Program-made: the position numbers and the translations under genes | Notes under the pieces: generated by a model | The model's database searches: none | What the model was told of the DNA's origin: nothing | What the model saw: only the letters and a program-made list of their open reading frames with translations | In this document: positions 52,979 through 60,651 of the stretch, piece by piece | How positions within the stretch are numbered: position 1 is the first letter of the stretch | How the letters are laid out: each line of letters opens with the position of its first letter | NCBI GenBank assembly: GCA_017468395.1 | Contig: JAFUIR010000021.1 | Span: 62,001 to 126,000 of the forward strand | Direction of reading: 5' to 3' | From: Lachnospiraceae bacterium | GTDB taxonomy: Bacteria; Bacillota; Clostridia; Lachnospirales; Lachnospiraceae | DNA length: 64,000 nucleotides

Positions 52979-54136
52979 TTAGTTTATCCTTTTGGCAACC
53001 ACTACAAATCTGCCGTAATCCGTATAGTAATCACAGGTTGATAATGTCAATAGTTCATCCCCGTACTTGGCTGTCACACCGGTATCATAAAGGGACATTG
53101 CTGCCATTTCTTTCATGTTAGAATTGAATTCTGTTTCGGAGTTTACATCTATGAATTGATAATATTTAAAAACAATCTCATCTTCCTCATAGATTTTAGA
53201 ACGAAACACATACATCACCTCATAAGTGCCTTTTTCATAAATGGTGTCAAACTGTATGTATTTGTGCTCTTCGTAATAATCTTTGGAACTGTATTTGTCC
53301 AGTTTCCCAAACATTCTGCCGCTGGACATATGATGCCCGTAGACAATCAGATTGGTACTCCTTTCAATCACATCACAATCCTTGTCCAAAAAGATGCACC
53401 CGTTTTTGTCATACTCATGATCAAAGTTATGTTTCAGATAATATTCATTGTCAACTGTCTGCATAACAGGGTAATCTATATTTGTATCGGCTATTTTTAT
53501 CCATCCGATTAGTCTTTTATTCTTATTAAATAAATTTTTATATTCATCCAACACTTCCGGGATTACAATTTCGGTATCTTCGTCATAATTTATGACCACC
53601 GTAGACCCTGTTGTGGTGTTTTCCACCGGTTCTTTATCTTTAAGTTGTGCCAGTTCATTATAATTTTGCTCTGTCTGATGAGCCTGATAATAATAATATC
53701 CCAAATAGCCAAAGCAAAGAATGGCCATACAAACGCAAGAAAAAAGCAACAGTTTCCTTCTCCGCTCCTGCTTTTTCAGTTCAGCCTTAATGCTTTTTTG
53801 CATATTCTTATCATAATCTTCCAGCCGGACTTTCTTTTTTCTTTGGCCGGTACTTTTATTATTTGCTATTTTTTTCTTTGTATTTTGACCTGACGCCTGT
53901 CCTGTTTGACTGATTTTGTTTAACCGCTCCAAGATTTCTTCCTCAAAATCCTGACCGATAATGGTCCTGAAACGGTATTTTCCGCTTTTTAAATCATTTA
54001 AGAGTTGCTGCAGCCCCTCCCTATTTTCCAAGTTATATCTGCGTTTAATCTGTTCTATGTATTCGGCATCTCTTTTGGCCGCTTCATAATCCGTCCGGGT
54101 ACGAAAATCTCTTCCTGCTACCGTCCATTCTCCCAT
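52979..54136 (-). CDS. srtB: Class B sortase with long cytoplasmic N-terminus
   Basis: A 385-residue membrane transpeptidase that attaches surface proteins to peptidoglycan. The catalytic domain shows His268 in VYGHHMSSG, Cys368 in LTLSTCDY and Arg376 in YGRFVVVAK. One transmembrane helix lies at residues 129-150. Before it is an unusual cytoplasmic region of about 128 residues with a basic, helical segment (DYEAAKRDAEYIEQIKRRYNLE) and a Lys-rich stretch. The frame opens at 54178; the ATG at 54136 with GGAGG upstream is chosen. It heads the operon with two proteins that end in SPxTG, its likely substrates. Confidence 0.92.
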   Translation of the reverse strand: MGEWTVAGRDFRTRTDYEAAKRDAEYIEQIKRRYNLENREGLQQLLNDLKSGKYRFRTIIGQDFEEEILERLNKISQTGQASGQNTKKKIANNKSTGQRKKKVRLEDYDKNMQKSIKAELKKQERRRKLLLFSCVCMAILCFGYLGYYYYQAHQTEQNYNELAQLKDKEPVENTTTGSTVVINYDEDTEIVIPEVLDEYKNLFNKNKRLIGWIKIADTNIDYPVMQTVDNEYYLKHNFDHEYDKNGCIFLDKDCDVIERSTNLIVYGHHMSSGRMFGKLDKYSSKDYYEEHKYIQFDTIYEKGTYEVMYVFRSKIYEEDEIVFKYYQFIDVNSETEFNSNMKEMAAMSLYDTGVTAKYGDELLTLSTCDYYTDYGRFVVVAKRIN

Positions 54137-54283
54137 TCTAAAACATCCTCCGATAGAATGAATCCACACTCTGCCCAATTATATTTACATACAATTCTAT
54201 TTTACTATATCTTGAAATTAATGCAAGATTTATCCCACATATAGGGCAAATATTTTTTCAAAAAACTTTTTCCAAACCCAGAA

Positions 54284-54311
54284 ACATTGACATGCATTGC
54301 TACATAAGATA
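54284..54311 (+). promoter_or_regulatory. Putative sporulation (sigma-K-like) promoter of the cysteine-rich gene
   Basis: AC at 54284-54285, 17 bases, then CATAAGATA at 54303-54311, which fits the sigma-K pattern AC-N16/17-CATAnnnTA. A TTGACA at 54287-54292 is present, but no sigma-A -10 lies at the right distance. The identical CATAAGATA recurs upstream of the next gene. Inference from pattern only. Confidence 0.45.
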
Positions 54312-54342
54312 GAGCATAAACAAAATCTTGGAGGTAAATCAA

Positions 54343-54591
54343 ATGAGTGATTTAACTGCGACAAACTGCGGCTGCAATACAGCCAATACAAATTCTTGCG
54401 GATTCGGAATGGGTTCCGGATGCAATATTATCTGGATTATCCTTTTGCTCTCCTGCTGCGGAAATAACAATGACTGCGGATGCGGCGGCATTCTGGGCGG
54501 CAACAGCGGCTGCGGCAACAACAGCTGCGAATGGCTGATCTGGATCCTGCTTATTTCCTGCCTGTGCGGCAACAACAACTCTTGCTGCTAA
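54343..54591 (+). CDS. Small cysteine/glycine/asparagine-rich protein with two hydrophobic repeats
   Basis: An 82-residue protein with 14 cysteines. Two similar halves each hold a hydrophobic stretch followed by cysteines and Asn: WIILLLSCCGNNN and WILLISCLCGNNN, pointing to an internal duplication. The ATG at 54343 lies after GGAGG with good spacing. There is no signal peptide of the normal kind. Composition is like small structural or coat peptides of spores; the putative sigma-K-like promoter agrees with this, but no family was recognised. It has its own terminator and is followed by two further unknown genes. Confidence 0.75.
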   Translation: MSDLTATNCGCNTANTNSCGFGMGSGCNIIWIILLLSCCGNNNDCGCGGILGGNSGCGNNSCEWLIWILLISCLCGNNNSCC

Positions 54592-54607
54592 TCAGACCTA
54601 ACCCTAT

Positions 54608-54653
54608 AACATGGAATAGGCTCCGAAAGGAGCCTGTGTCCATGTTGATTTTT
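54608..54653 (+). terminator. Terminator after the cysteine-rich gene
   Basis: A two-part stem, AACATGGA/TCCATGTT (54608-54615, 54639-54646) outside and AGGCTCC/GGAGCCT (54618-54624, 54629-54635) inside with a GAAA tetraloop, followed by GATTTTT. Confidence 0.85.
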
Positions 54654-54672
54654 ACCTGTATTCCTAAAGTAT

Positions 54673-54698
54673 ACTTTTCCTCATGTCCACATAAGATA
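54673..54698 (+). promoter_or_regulatory. Putative second sporulation-type promoter
   Basis: CATAAGATA at 54690-54698 is identical to the element before the cysteine-rich gene; an AC lies 15 bases upstream (54673-54674) within GTATAC. It would drive the two genes that follow. Confidence 0.42.
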
Positions 54699-54765
54699 AA
54701 CCACGGAGTATTTCTCTGAAATTCACTAGATGCGGATGTCCAAGGACCTCCCGGAAAGGAACAGG

Positions 54766-55245
54766 ATGGAACATAAAGAGCATGACAGAGTATTGGCATT
54801 TGATACTCTTTTTACCACTAATCAATGCAGAATGCTAAAAACCGTCATGCCTTTTTTTGATGTTTCCATGCAGCGCCATCTCGCCATTTATATAAAATAT
54901 CTGGAACTGCAATATGCACTTACTTATTTTAAGAAAAATCCCTTTCCTCCTTTTTCCGGCGCTTGCGATACCCATAATATCTTTCAAGATATCCTTCCCT
55001 ACTGCTCTCCCGACGAAAAACAAAAGATTTCCCAATTCGAAAATATTTTTTCTGCCATGGAAAATTACCGGAACATGATGGAAATGATGTCCATGATGAA
55101 AGAAATGTTTCCTCAAGGAGAAGGTGCGCCAGACAGCGACATTCTGTCCGGCTTATTTGGCGGTGGCGGTGACATGAACGAAATGGGTAACCTCTTTGAT
55201 ATGTTCCAAATGTTCCAAAACAACAATCATAACGATAATACATAG
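54766..55245 (+). CDS. Hypothetical protein, Met/Gly/Asn-rich C-terminus
   Basis: A 159-residue soluble protein with no recognised domain. The N-terminal two thirds look globular and helical (DTLFTTNQCRMLKTVMPFF, HLAIYIKYLELQYAL), followed by a Met-rich helix MMEMMSMMKEMF and a flexible tail with GGGGDMNEMG and FQMFQNNN. The frame opens at 54730, but the ATG at 54766 directly follows GGAAAGGAACAGG and is preferred. It is 20 bp from the next gene, which also has a Met-rich helix, so the two may act together. Function unknown; a spore role is inferred only from the promoter. Confidence 0.75.
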   Translation: MEHKEHDRVLAFDTLFTTNQCRMLKTVMPFFDVSMQRHLAIYIKYLELQYALTYFKKNPFPPFSGACDTHNIFQDILPYCSPDEKQKISQFENIFSAMENYRNMMEMMSMMKEMFPQGEGAPDSDILSGLFGGGGDMNEMGNLFDMFQMFQNNNHNDNT

Positions 55246-55265
55246 TTTATTAAAAGGAGATTTTT

Positions 55266-55544
55266 ATGTCCCAACATGCAAAATGGATGGATGACCCTAT
55301 GGTCAGTCACATTTCCAAGGAAAAACTGGAATTTTTAGGCGAACTGGTGGCAGGCGGTCACGGAAAATCCCAAAAAGAAATGATGCCCTATATGATGTCT
55401 GTCATGAAAAAAGCCAAAGCAAACGGCATCACTTTCACTCCTGCGGATATTCAGACTATTATCACCGCCATCAAAAAATACAGTTCTCCCGAAGAACTTG
55501 CCAAAATGGATGAAATCATGAAAAAGGCGCCGCATCAAAAGTGA
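55266..55544 (+). CDS. Small hypothetical helical protein
   Basis: A 92-residue, Lys- and Met-rich protein with strong AAAAGGAG Shine-Dalgarno. Predicted helices: SHISKEKLEFLGELVAGG, QKEMMPYMMSVMKKAKAN and PADIQTIITAIKKYSSPEEL. No family recognised; the domain look is that of a small regulatory or structural protein. Its last codons are part of the terminator stem. Co-transcribed with the preceding gene. Confidence 0.8.
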   Translation: MSQHAKWMDDPMVSHISKEKLEFLGELVAGGHGKSQKEMMPYMMSVMKKAKANGITFTPADIQTIITAIKKYSSPEELAKMDEIMKKAPHQK

Positions 55545-55562
55545 TGTGACGCCAGTTTTTTA
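55526..55562. terminator. Bidirectional terminator between the small genes and leuS
   Basis: Stem GGCGCCGCATCA (55526-55537) with TGATGTGACGCC (55542-55553), 4-base loop and one internal mismatch. T-run on plus at 55555-55560 and five T on minus. It covers the stop codon of the small gene. Confidence 0.85.
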
Positions 55563-55576
55563 TTTTACTTTGTACC

Positions 55577-57994
55577 TTAGGGTTTTACTACAATATTTAC
55601 AATTCTTCCGGGAACATAAATTTCTTTTACAATGGTTCCTGCAAGTTTATCCCCAAGTGCCTCTTTTGCCTTTGCAATTACGATGTCTTTTTCTTCGTCC
55701 TTTGCAATCATGAGCTGTGCTCTTGTTTTACCGTTAATCTGTACTGCAATTTCAATTTCATTATCAACAGTAAGAGCCTCCTCATATTTAGGCCAAGGCT
55801 CATATGCAATAGTATTGTCGTGTCCCAGAATCTGCCACAACTCTTCGCCTACGAAGGGGCAAACACAGGAGAACATCTTTACAAATCCTTCTGCATATTC
55901 TTTAGGACAAGTGCCTACTTTATACAAATGATTGATGAAAATCATCATCTGGCTGATAGCTGTATTAAAGCCGAGTACCTCGAAGTCATTGGTAACTTTT
56001 TTCACGGTCTGATGATATACTTTTATAATTTCATCTTTATTTGCATCTGAAATATTTTCTGCATTGGTAAGGAAATTCCATACACGCACAATAAATCTTT
56101 TTGCACCGTCCACGCCGCTGGGATTCCAAGGTTTGGACACTTCGATGGGACCCATGAACATTTCATAAAGTCTCAAAGTATCTGCACCGTAATCTCTTAC
56201 AATATCACTGGGATTAACAACAAATTCAGGAAATCTCTTGCCCATCTTGATACCGTTGGCGCCCAGAATCATACCCTGATGAACCAGTTTTTTGAAAGGT
56301 TCTTTTACGGGAGAGAGACCTTTGTCATAAAGGTATCTGTTCCAGATTCTGGAATACATCAGGTGTCCTACCGCATGTTCGGGACCACCTACATACAAGT
56401 CAACAGGCATCCAGTGCTTCAAAAGTTCCTGATTGGCAAATTCTTTGTCGTTATCAGGGTCAATATATCTGAGGAAATACCAGCTGGAACCGGCACTTCC
56501 GGGCATGGTGGAAGTCTCTCTTTTTCCCACAACGCCGTTGTGATTGTATTCTTTCCACTCGGTTGCATTTTCAAGAGGTGCCTTACCACCCCTTCCTTTG
56601 TAATCTTCCAATTCGGGAAGAACCAAAGGAAGTTCCTCATCTGCAAGAACATGGATGCTTCCATCCTCCAGATATACTACGGGAACAGGTTCGCCCCAAT
56701 ATCTTTGTCTTGCAAAAATCCACTCACGGAAATGATAATTTACTTTTCTTCTGGCAATTCCCATTCCCTCAAGTTTCTGTGTAATTGCTTCTTTTGCCTC
56801 TTCTACCGTAAGACCTGTAAATTCCTCGGAGTTCATAAGTTTACAGCCTTTTCCAAGGTAATCGCCCTTTTCAAAAGCACATTCACTTACGTCTCTTCCC
56901 TCGATTACCTGAATCATGGGAATGTTATGCACGATTGCATATTCAAAGTCTCTCTGGTCATGGGAAGGTACCGCCATAACCGCACCTGTACCATAACTTG
57001 CAAGTACAAAGTCGCCGATAAATACAGGCACTTCTTTTCCGTTTACGGGATTAATTGCATAAATACCTTTCAGCATACAACCGGACTTTGTCTTATTCAG
57101 TTCTGTACGGTCCATATCGTTTTTCTTCAAAGTCTCGGCAATATAAGCCTCCACCTCTTCTTTATTCTCGATTCTGGGCATCAGATCTTTTACCAGTTGT
57201 CCGTCGGGAGCAAGCACCATAAAGGTAATACCATAAATGGTTTCAATACAGGTTGTATAAATAGAGAACTGACCGCCGCCTACGATGTTGAAATCCACTT
57301 CTACACCTGTGGAACGTCCAATCCAGTGTCTCTGAATATCCTTTGTTGACTCAGGCCAGTCAATTTCCTCCAAACCTTCCAGAAGTTTTTCCGCAAAAGC
57401 CACCTGGTCAATTACCCACTGCTTCATATTTTTGCGGACAACAGGATAGCCGCCGCGCTCGGACTTACCGTCAATTACCTCATCATTAGACAAAACGGTA
57501 CCCAGTTCTTCACACCAGTTTACCGGCATATCAACCAGTTTTGCATAGCCGTCCAAATATAACTGTTTGAAAATCCACTGTGTCCATTTATAGAACTTAG
57601 GATCACTTGTAGCAAGCACCTTTGTCCAGTCATAGTCAAAACCAAGACCTTTGAGCTGTTCTGAGAAAGTCTCAATATTCTTTTCTGTAAAGCCATTGGG
57701 ATGATTGCCGGTGCTTACTGCGTACTGCTCTGCCGGAAGACCAAAAGAGTCATATCCCATGGGATGAAGCACATTATAGCCCTGCATTCTCTTCATTCTG
57801 GACATAATGTCTGTTGCCGTATAACCTTCGGGATGTCCTGCGTGAAGACCTACTCCTGAAGGATAAGGGAACATGTCAAGGGCATAGTATTTGGGTTTTG
57901 AAAAATCCCATACATCTGTTTTAAAGGTATTATTCTCTTCCCAATACTTACGCCATTTTTCTTCCACTTCTCTGTGGTTGTAAACTTCTGCCAT
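55577..57994 (-). CDS. leuS: Leucyl-tRNA synthetase
   Basis: The 805-residue class I enzyme charges tRNA-Leu and edits mischarged products. The HIGH motif reads HAGH in PYPSGVGLHAGHPEGY; the KMSKS motif is changed to KMGKR in GIKMGKRFPEF; the editing domain is present (YGTGAVMAVPSHDQRDFEY). The frame opens at 58060, but MAEVYNHREVEEKW at 57994, after AAAGGAAG, is the family start. Unlike tyrS it has no T-box; its leader carries two hairpins, one around the promoter and one terminator-like. Confidence 0.96.
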   Translation of the reverse strand: MAEVYNHREVEEKWRKYWEENNTFKTDVWDFSKPKYYALDMFPYPSGVGLHAGHPEGYTATDIMSRMKRMQGYNVLHPMGYDSFGLPAEQYAVSTGNHPNGFTEKNIETFSEQLKGLGFDYDWTKVLATSDPKFYKWTQWIFKQLYLDGYAKLVDMPVNWCEELGTVLSNDEVIDGKSERGGYPVVRKNMKQWVIDQVAFAEKLLEGLEEIDWPESTKDIQRHWIGRSTGVEVDFNIVGGGQFSIYTTCIETIYGITFMVLAPDGQLVKDLMPRIENKEEVEAYIAETLKKNDMDRTELNKTKSGCMLKGIYAINPVNGKEVPVFIGDFVLASYGTGAVMAVPSHDQRDFEYAIVHNIPMIQVIEGRDVSECAFEKGDYLGKGCKLMNSEEFTGLTVEEAKEAITQKLEGMGIARRKVNYHFREWIFARQRYWGEPVPVVYLEDGSIHVLADEELPLVLPELEDYKGRGGKAPLENATEWKEYNHNGVVGKRETSTMPGSAGSSWYFLRYIDPDNDKEFANQELLKHWMPVDLYVGGPEHAVGHLMYSRIWNRYLYDKGLSPVKEPFKKLVHQGMILGANGIKMGKRFPEFVVNPSDIVRDYGADTLRLYEMFMGPIEVSKPWNPSGVDGAKRFIVRVWNFLTNAENISDANKDEIIKVYHQTVKKVTNDFEVLGFNTAISQMMIFINHLYKVGTCPKEYAEGFVKMFSCVCPFVGEELWQILGHDNTIAYEPWPKYEEALTVDNEIEIAVQINGKTRAQLMIAKDEEKDIVIAKAKEALGDKLAGTIVKEIYVPGRIVNIVVKP

Positions 57995-58057
57995 TTTTCT
58001 TCTTCCTTTCTCATTATAAAATGAAATGTGCTTTAACACACGCTTGCGTCCATACAC

Positions 58058-58103
58058 CAAAATTAAAATAGCCCTTCCACCTCATTTTAGAGACGAAAGG
58101 GCT
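58058..58103 (-). terminator. Terminator-like attenuator in the leuS leader
   Basis: A 14-bp stem with three G-U pairs (58090-58103 pairing with 58070-58083), loop TAAAAT, followed on the minus strand by ATTTTAATTTT. It lies between the promoter and the start of leuS, so it could attenuate leuS. No T-box consensus and no leader peptide rich in Leu codons was found. Confidence 0.6.
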
Positions 58104-58141
58104 TAATTCTCTTAACACTTCTCTTCAACGCTTAATATTCA

Positions 58142-58184
58142 AATGACTAGCCTTTATTTTAAAAGGCTAGTCATTAAATGTCAA
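58142..58184 (-). promoter_or_regulatory. leuS promoter with -10 in the loop of a perfect palindrome
   Basis: Minus strand TTGACA (58184-58179), 17 bases, TAAAAT (58161-58156). The -10 is exactly the 6-base centre of a perfect 14-bp inverted repeat (58142-58155 with 58162-58175, AATGACTAGCCTTT/AAAGGCTAGTCATT). The hairpin may also terminate the upstream EF-G gene, though the tail is weak; it may instead be an operator. Confidence 0.75.
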
Positions 58185-58210
58185 GCAAAATATGCCATTT
58201 TCACGTTTCT

Positions 58211-60304
58211 TTATTCCTCAGCATTGTTGGCTGCAACCTGCTCTGCTCTTGCTTTCACCTCTGCTTCCTGTACATCGCTGGGCGCCTGCTCGTATCTTGC
58301 AAACTCATACTCGTAAACGCCTCTGCCACCTGTCATGGAACGAAGGTCTGTGCAATATCCATAGAGGCTGCTCATAGGGATATCCGCTTCGATGGTCTGT
58401 TTACCGCCTGCTACAGGGTTCATACCAAGCACACGTCCACGGCGTTTATTAAGATCGCCCATAATATCGCCGGTGTAAGCATCAGGCACTGTAACTTTCA
58501 AAGATGCAATAGGCTCAAGGAGAATCGGGGTTGCTTCCATGAAACCTTTCTTAAATGCCTGAATGGTAGCCATCTTAAATGCCATTTCGGAAGAGTCTAC
58601 AGGATGGTAAGAACCATCATAGAGCACTGCCTTTACACCCACTACAGGATAGGCAGCCATAGGTCCTTTCAACATGGAATCCTGAAGACCTTTTTCTACT
58701 GCGGGGAAGAAGTTCTTAGGAACCGCACCGCCCACAACTTCCTGCTCGAATACATAAGGTGTTTCCAAATCTCCCGAAGATGAGAATTTCATCTTAACAT
58801 GACCGTACTGACCATGTCCGCCGGACTGTTTCTTATATTTGTATTCCACATCGGAAGTTTTCTTAATGGTCTCTTTGTAAGCAATTTTCGGACGTGTCAA
58901 CTCTACTTCCACTTTGTATTCATTAAGAAGTCTGCTGACAACGATATCCAGATGCTGGTCGCCCATACCGTAAAGCAGGGTCTGACGGTTTTCTGCATCG
59001 TTTACAACTTTCAAGGTCAAATCCTCATGGGTCATCTTCTGCAATGCCTGGGAAATCTTATCCACGTCTGCTTTGTTCTTCGGTTTGTAACGCAGATATG
59101 TATAAGGTGTAGAGATTTCAAACTTACCGAATTTGATGGTAGTTGCCTTTGTAGACAGGCTGTTACCGGTTCTTGCTGCGGTCAGTTTTGCAAGTGCACC
59201 AATATCGCCTGCGTGCAGTTCTTTTACTTCGATAGGCTTATTTCCCTGAAGCACATAAAGTTTGCCGACTTTTTCCTCGATGTCACGGTCAACGTTGTAA
59301 ATCATATCATCTGTTTTCAAAACACCGGAGTTTACCTTAATCAGGGAATATTTACCGATGAAGGGGTCTACGATAGTCTTCCAGATATAAGCCGATTTTG
59401 CTTTTGCAAAATCATAGTCTGCATGATAAATTTCGTTGGTCTTCATATTAATACCTGCCACCTCACGGTTTTCAGGGCTGGGCATGTATTTAATAATATC
59501 GTCAAGCAGTGTGTAAACACCCTGACAAAGTGTGTTGGAGCCCATACTCATAGGTACGATGGAACCGTCACATACGTTGCTGCGGAGTGCTGCACGGATT
59601 TCTGCCTCGGAGAATGTTTCGCCGCCAAAATATCTTTCCATGAATTCTTCACTGGTTTCCGCTACTGCTTCCATCAGTGTATCACGGCAAATCTGAAGGT
59701 TTGCCTTATTATATTCGGGAATATCACAGGGCACAACTTCTTTACCCTGCCATCTGTTACCTGTCTCAGAAATAACATTTACATATCCTACAAATTTTTC
59801 ATTTTCACGGATAGGCAAATGGAAAGGAGCCATTTTCTTTCCGTATGTGGCTGTCATATCTTCTACCACCTGACGGAAAGATGCATTGTCAACGTCCATA
59901 TTCGTTACATATACAAATCTGGGAATTTTATATTTTTCACAAAGTTCCCATGCCTTTTGTGTTCCCACTTCCACACCGGATTTACCGTTTACCACGATAA
60001 TTGCTGCACCTGCAGCGCTGATTGCTTCTTCTACTTCGCCGACAAAATCGAAATAACCGGGAGTATCCAAAATATTAATTTTATAACCTTCCCATTCAAT
60101 AGGAATTACGGAAGTACTGATAGAGAATTGTCTCTTTTGCTCTTCTTTACTATAGTCACTGAGTGTATTTCCATCCACTACTTTTCCCATTCTGGAAGTA
60201 ATGCCGGACAAATATGCCATTGCCTCTACTAAACTGGTTTTGCCGCTGCCCCCGTGACCTAGCAATACCACATTTCGGATTTTGTCAGTTGTGTAAACAT
60301 TCAT
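58211..60304 (-). CDS. Elongation factor G paralogue (FusA2-type)
   Basis: A 697-residue translational GTPase with the EF-G domain order but divergent from the housekeeping form. G1 reads LLGHGGSGKTSLVEA, G3 NILDTPGYFDF and G4 VTNMDVDNA. Domains III-V follow, including QSGGHGQYGHVKM and SSLYGYCTDLRSMTGGRG. In true FusA G1 is AHIDAGKTT; this sequence is of the EF-G-like type seen as a second copy in many bacteria. The role of such paralogues is unsettled. The open frame extends to 60403, but the ATG at 60304 with GGAGG six bases upstream starts the conserved part. The gene is alone, away from the ribosomal protein operons. Confidence 0.9.
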   Translation of the reverse strand: MNVYTTDKIRNVVLLGHGGSGKTSLVEAMAYLSGITSRMGKVVDGNTLSDYSKEEQKRQFSISTSVIPIEWEGYKINILDTPGYFDFVGEVEEAISAAGAAIIVVNGKSGVEVGTQKAWELCEKYKIPRFVYVTNMDVDNASFRQVVEDMTATYGKKMAPFHLPIRENEKFVGYVNVISETGNRWQGKEVVPCDIPEYNKANLQICRDTLMEAVAETSEEFMERYFGGETFSEAEIRAALRSNVCDGSIVPMSMGSNTLCQGVYTLLDDIIKYMPSPENREVAGINMKTNEIYHADYDFAKAKSAYIWKTIVDPFIGKYSLIKVNSGVLKTDDMIYNVDRDIEEKVGKLYVLQGNKPIEVKELHAGDIGALAKLTAARTGNSLSTKATTIKFGKFEISTPYTYLRYKPKNKADVDKISQALQKMTHEDLTLKVVNDAENRQTLLYGMGDQHLDIVVSRLLNEYKVEVELTRPKIAYKETIKKTSDVEYKYKKQSGGHGQYGHVKMKFSSSGDLETPYVFEQEVVGGAVPKNFFPAVEKGLQDSMLKGPMAAYPVVGVKAVLYDGSYHPVDSSEMAFKMATIQAFKKGFMEATPILLEPIASLKVTVPDAYTGDIMGDLNKRRGRVLGMNPVAGGKQTIEADIPMSSLYGYCTDLRSMTGGRGVYEYEFARYEQAPSDVQEAEVKARAEQVAANNAEE

Positions 60305-60651
60305 ATGATGCCTCCAATTCTCAGGTGCGTCTTTTTCTGCCACGCCCATGTAGTTGTTATTTGGTATTGTCCCCATAACGAAACCCTTATTTTGAAATAC
60401 CATGTGTCTATTTTACTAAATTTTCAATCATTTTACAAGTTTTATTCGTTATATTTTCTATATTTTGTTATTTTTTCTTTAACTGTTTTGCATATTTTGT
60501 TTAAATTGTATATGTTTTTCGAAAATTTTACTTCTTTTTACTCTACCGCTTTAAACTTTCGCACTTTAAAGTGTAAATATTTTCAGTTGACTTAAAGCTA
60601 TTTCCGTGCTATGTTTTAAATATTAAAACGAAGAAATCCGAGGATTTTATT
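60305..60651. promoter_or_regulatory. Divergent intergenic region with promoters of the EF-G paralogue and tyrA
   Basis: A 347-base gap, very AT-rich between about 60410 and 60560. Minus strand: TTGTAA (60438-60433), 17 bases, TAAAAT (60415-60410) fits a promoter for the EF-G gene, giving a leader of about 100 bases with a GGCGTGGC segment. Plus strand: TTGACT (60587-60592), 17 bases, TATGTT (60610-60615) for tyrA, with a 12-base palindrome CACTTTAAAGTG just upstream (60562-60574 region). No further gene is seen. Confidence 0.6.

Noticed and set aside
54287-54315. Vegetative promoter for the cysteine-rich gene
   Set aside because: TTGACA is present, but the bases at the -10 distance (TAGAGC) fit poorly; the sigma-K-like reading is better.
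56279-57349. Plus-strand ORF of 356 codons
   Set aside because: Antisense to leuS; composition typical of a mirror frame.
55577-57994. KMGKR in place of KMSKS as a sign of inactive LeuRS
   Set aside because: The catalytic Lys residues are kept, and Gly variants of this motif occur in related synthetases including the TyrS here.
57995-58160. T-box leader for leuS
   Set aside because: No T-box sequence, no Stem I motifs and the leader is too short.
58799-60232. Long plus-strand ORF of 477 codons
   Set aside because: It lies wholly antisense to the EF-G paralogue, is unusually rich in Cys, Phe and His, and matches no family; it is a mirror frame of a conserved gene.
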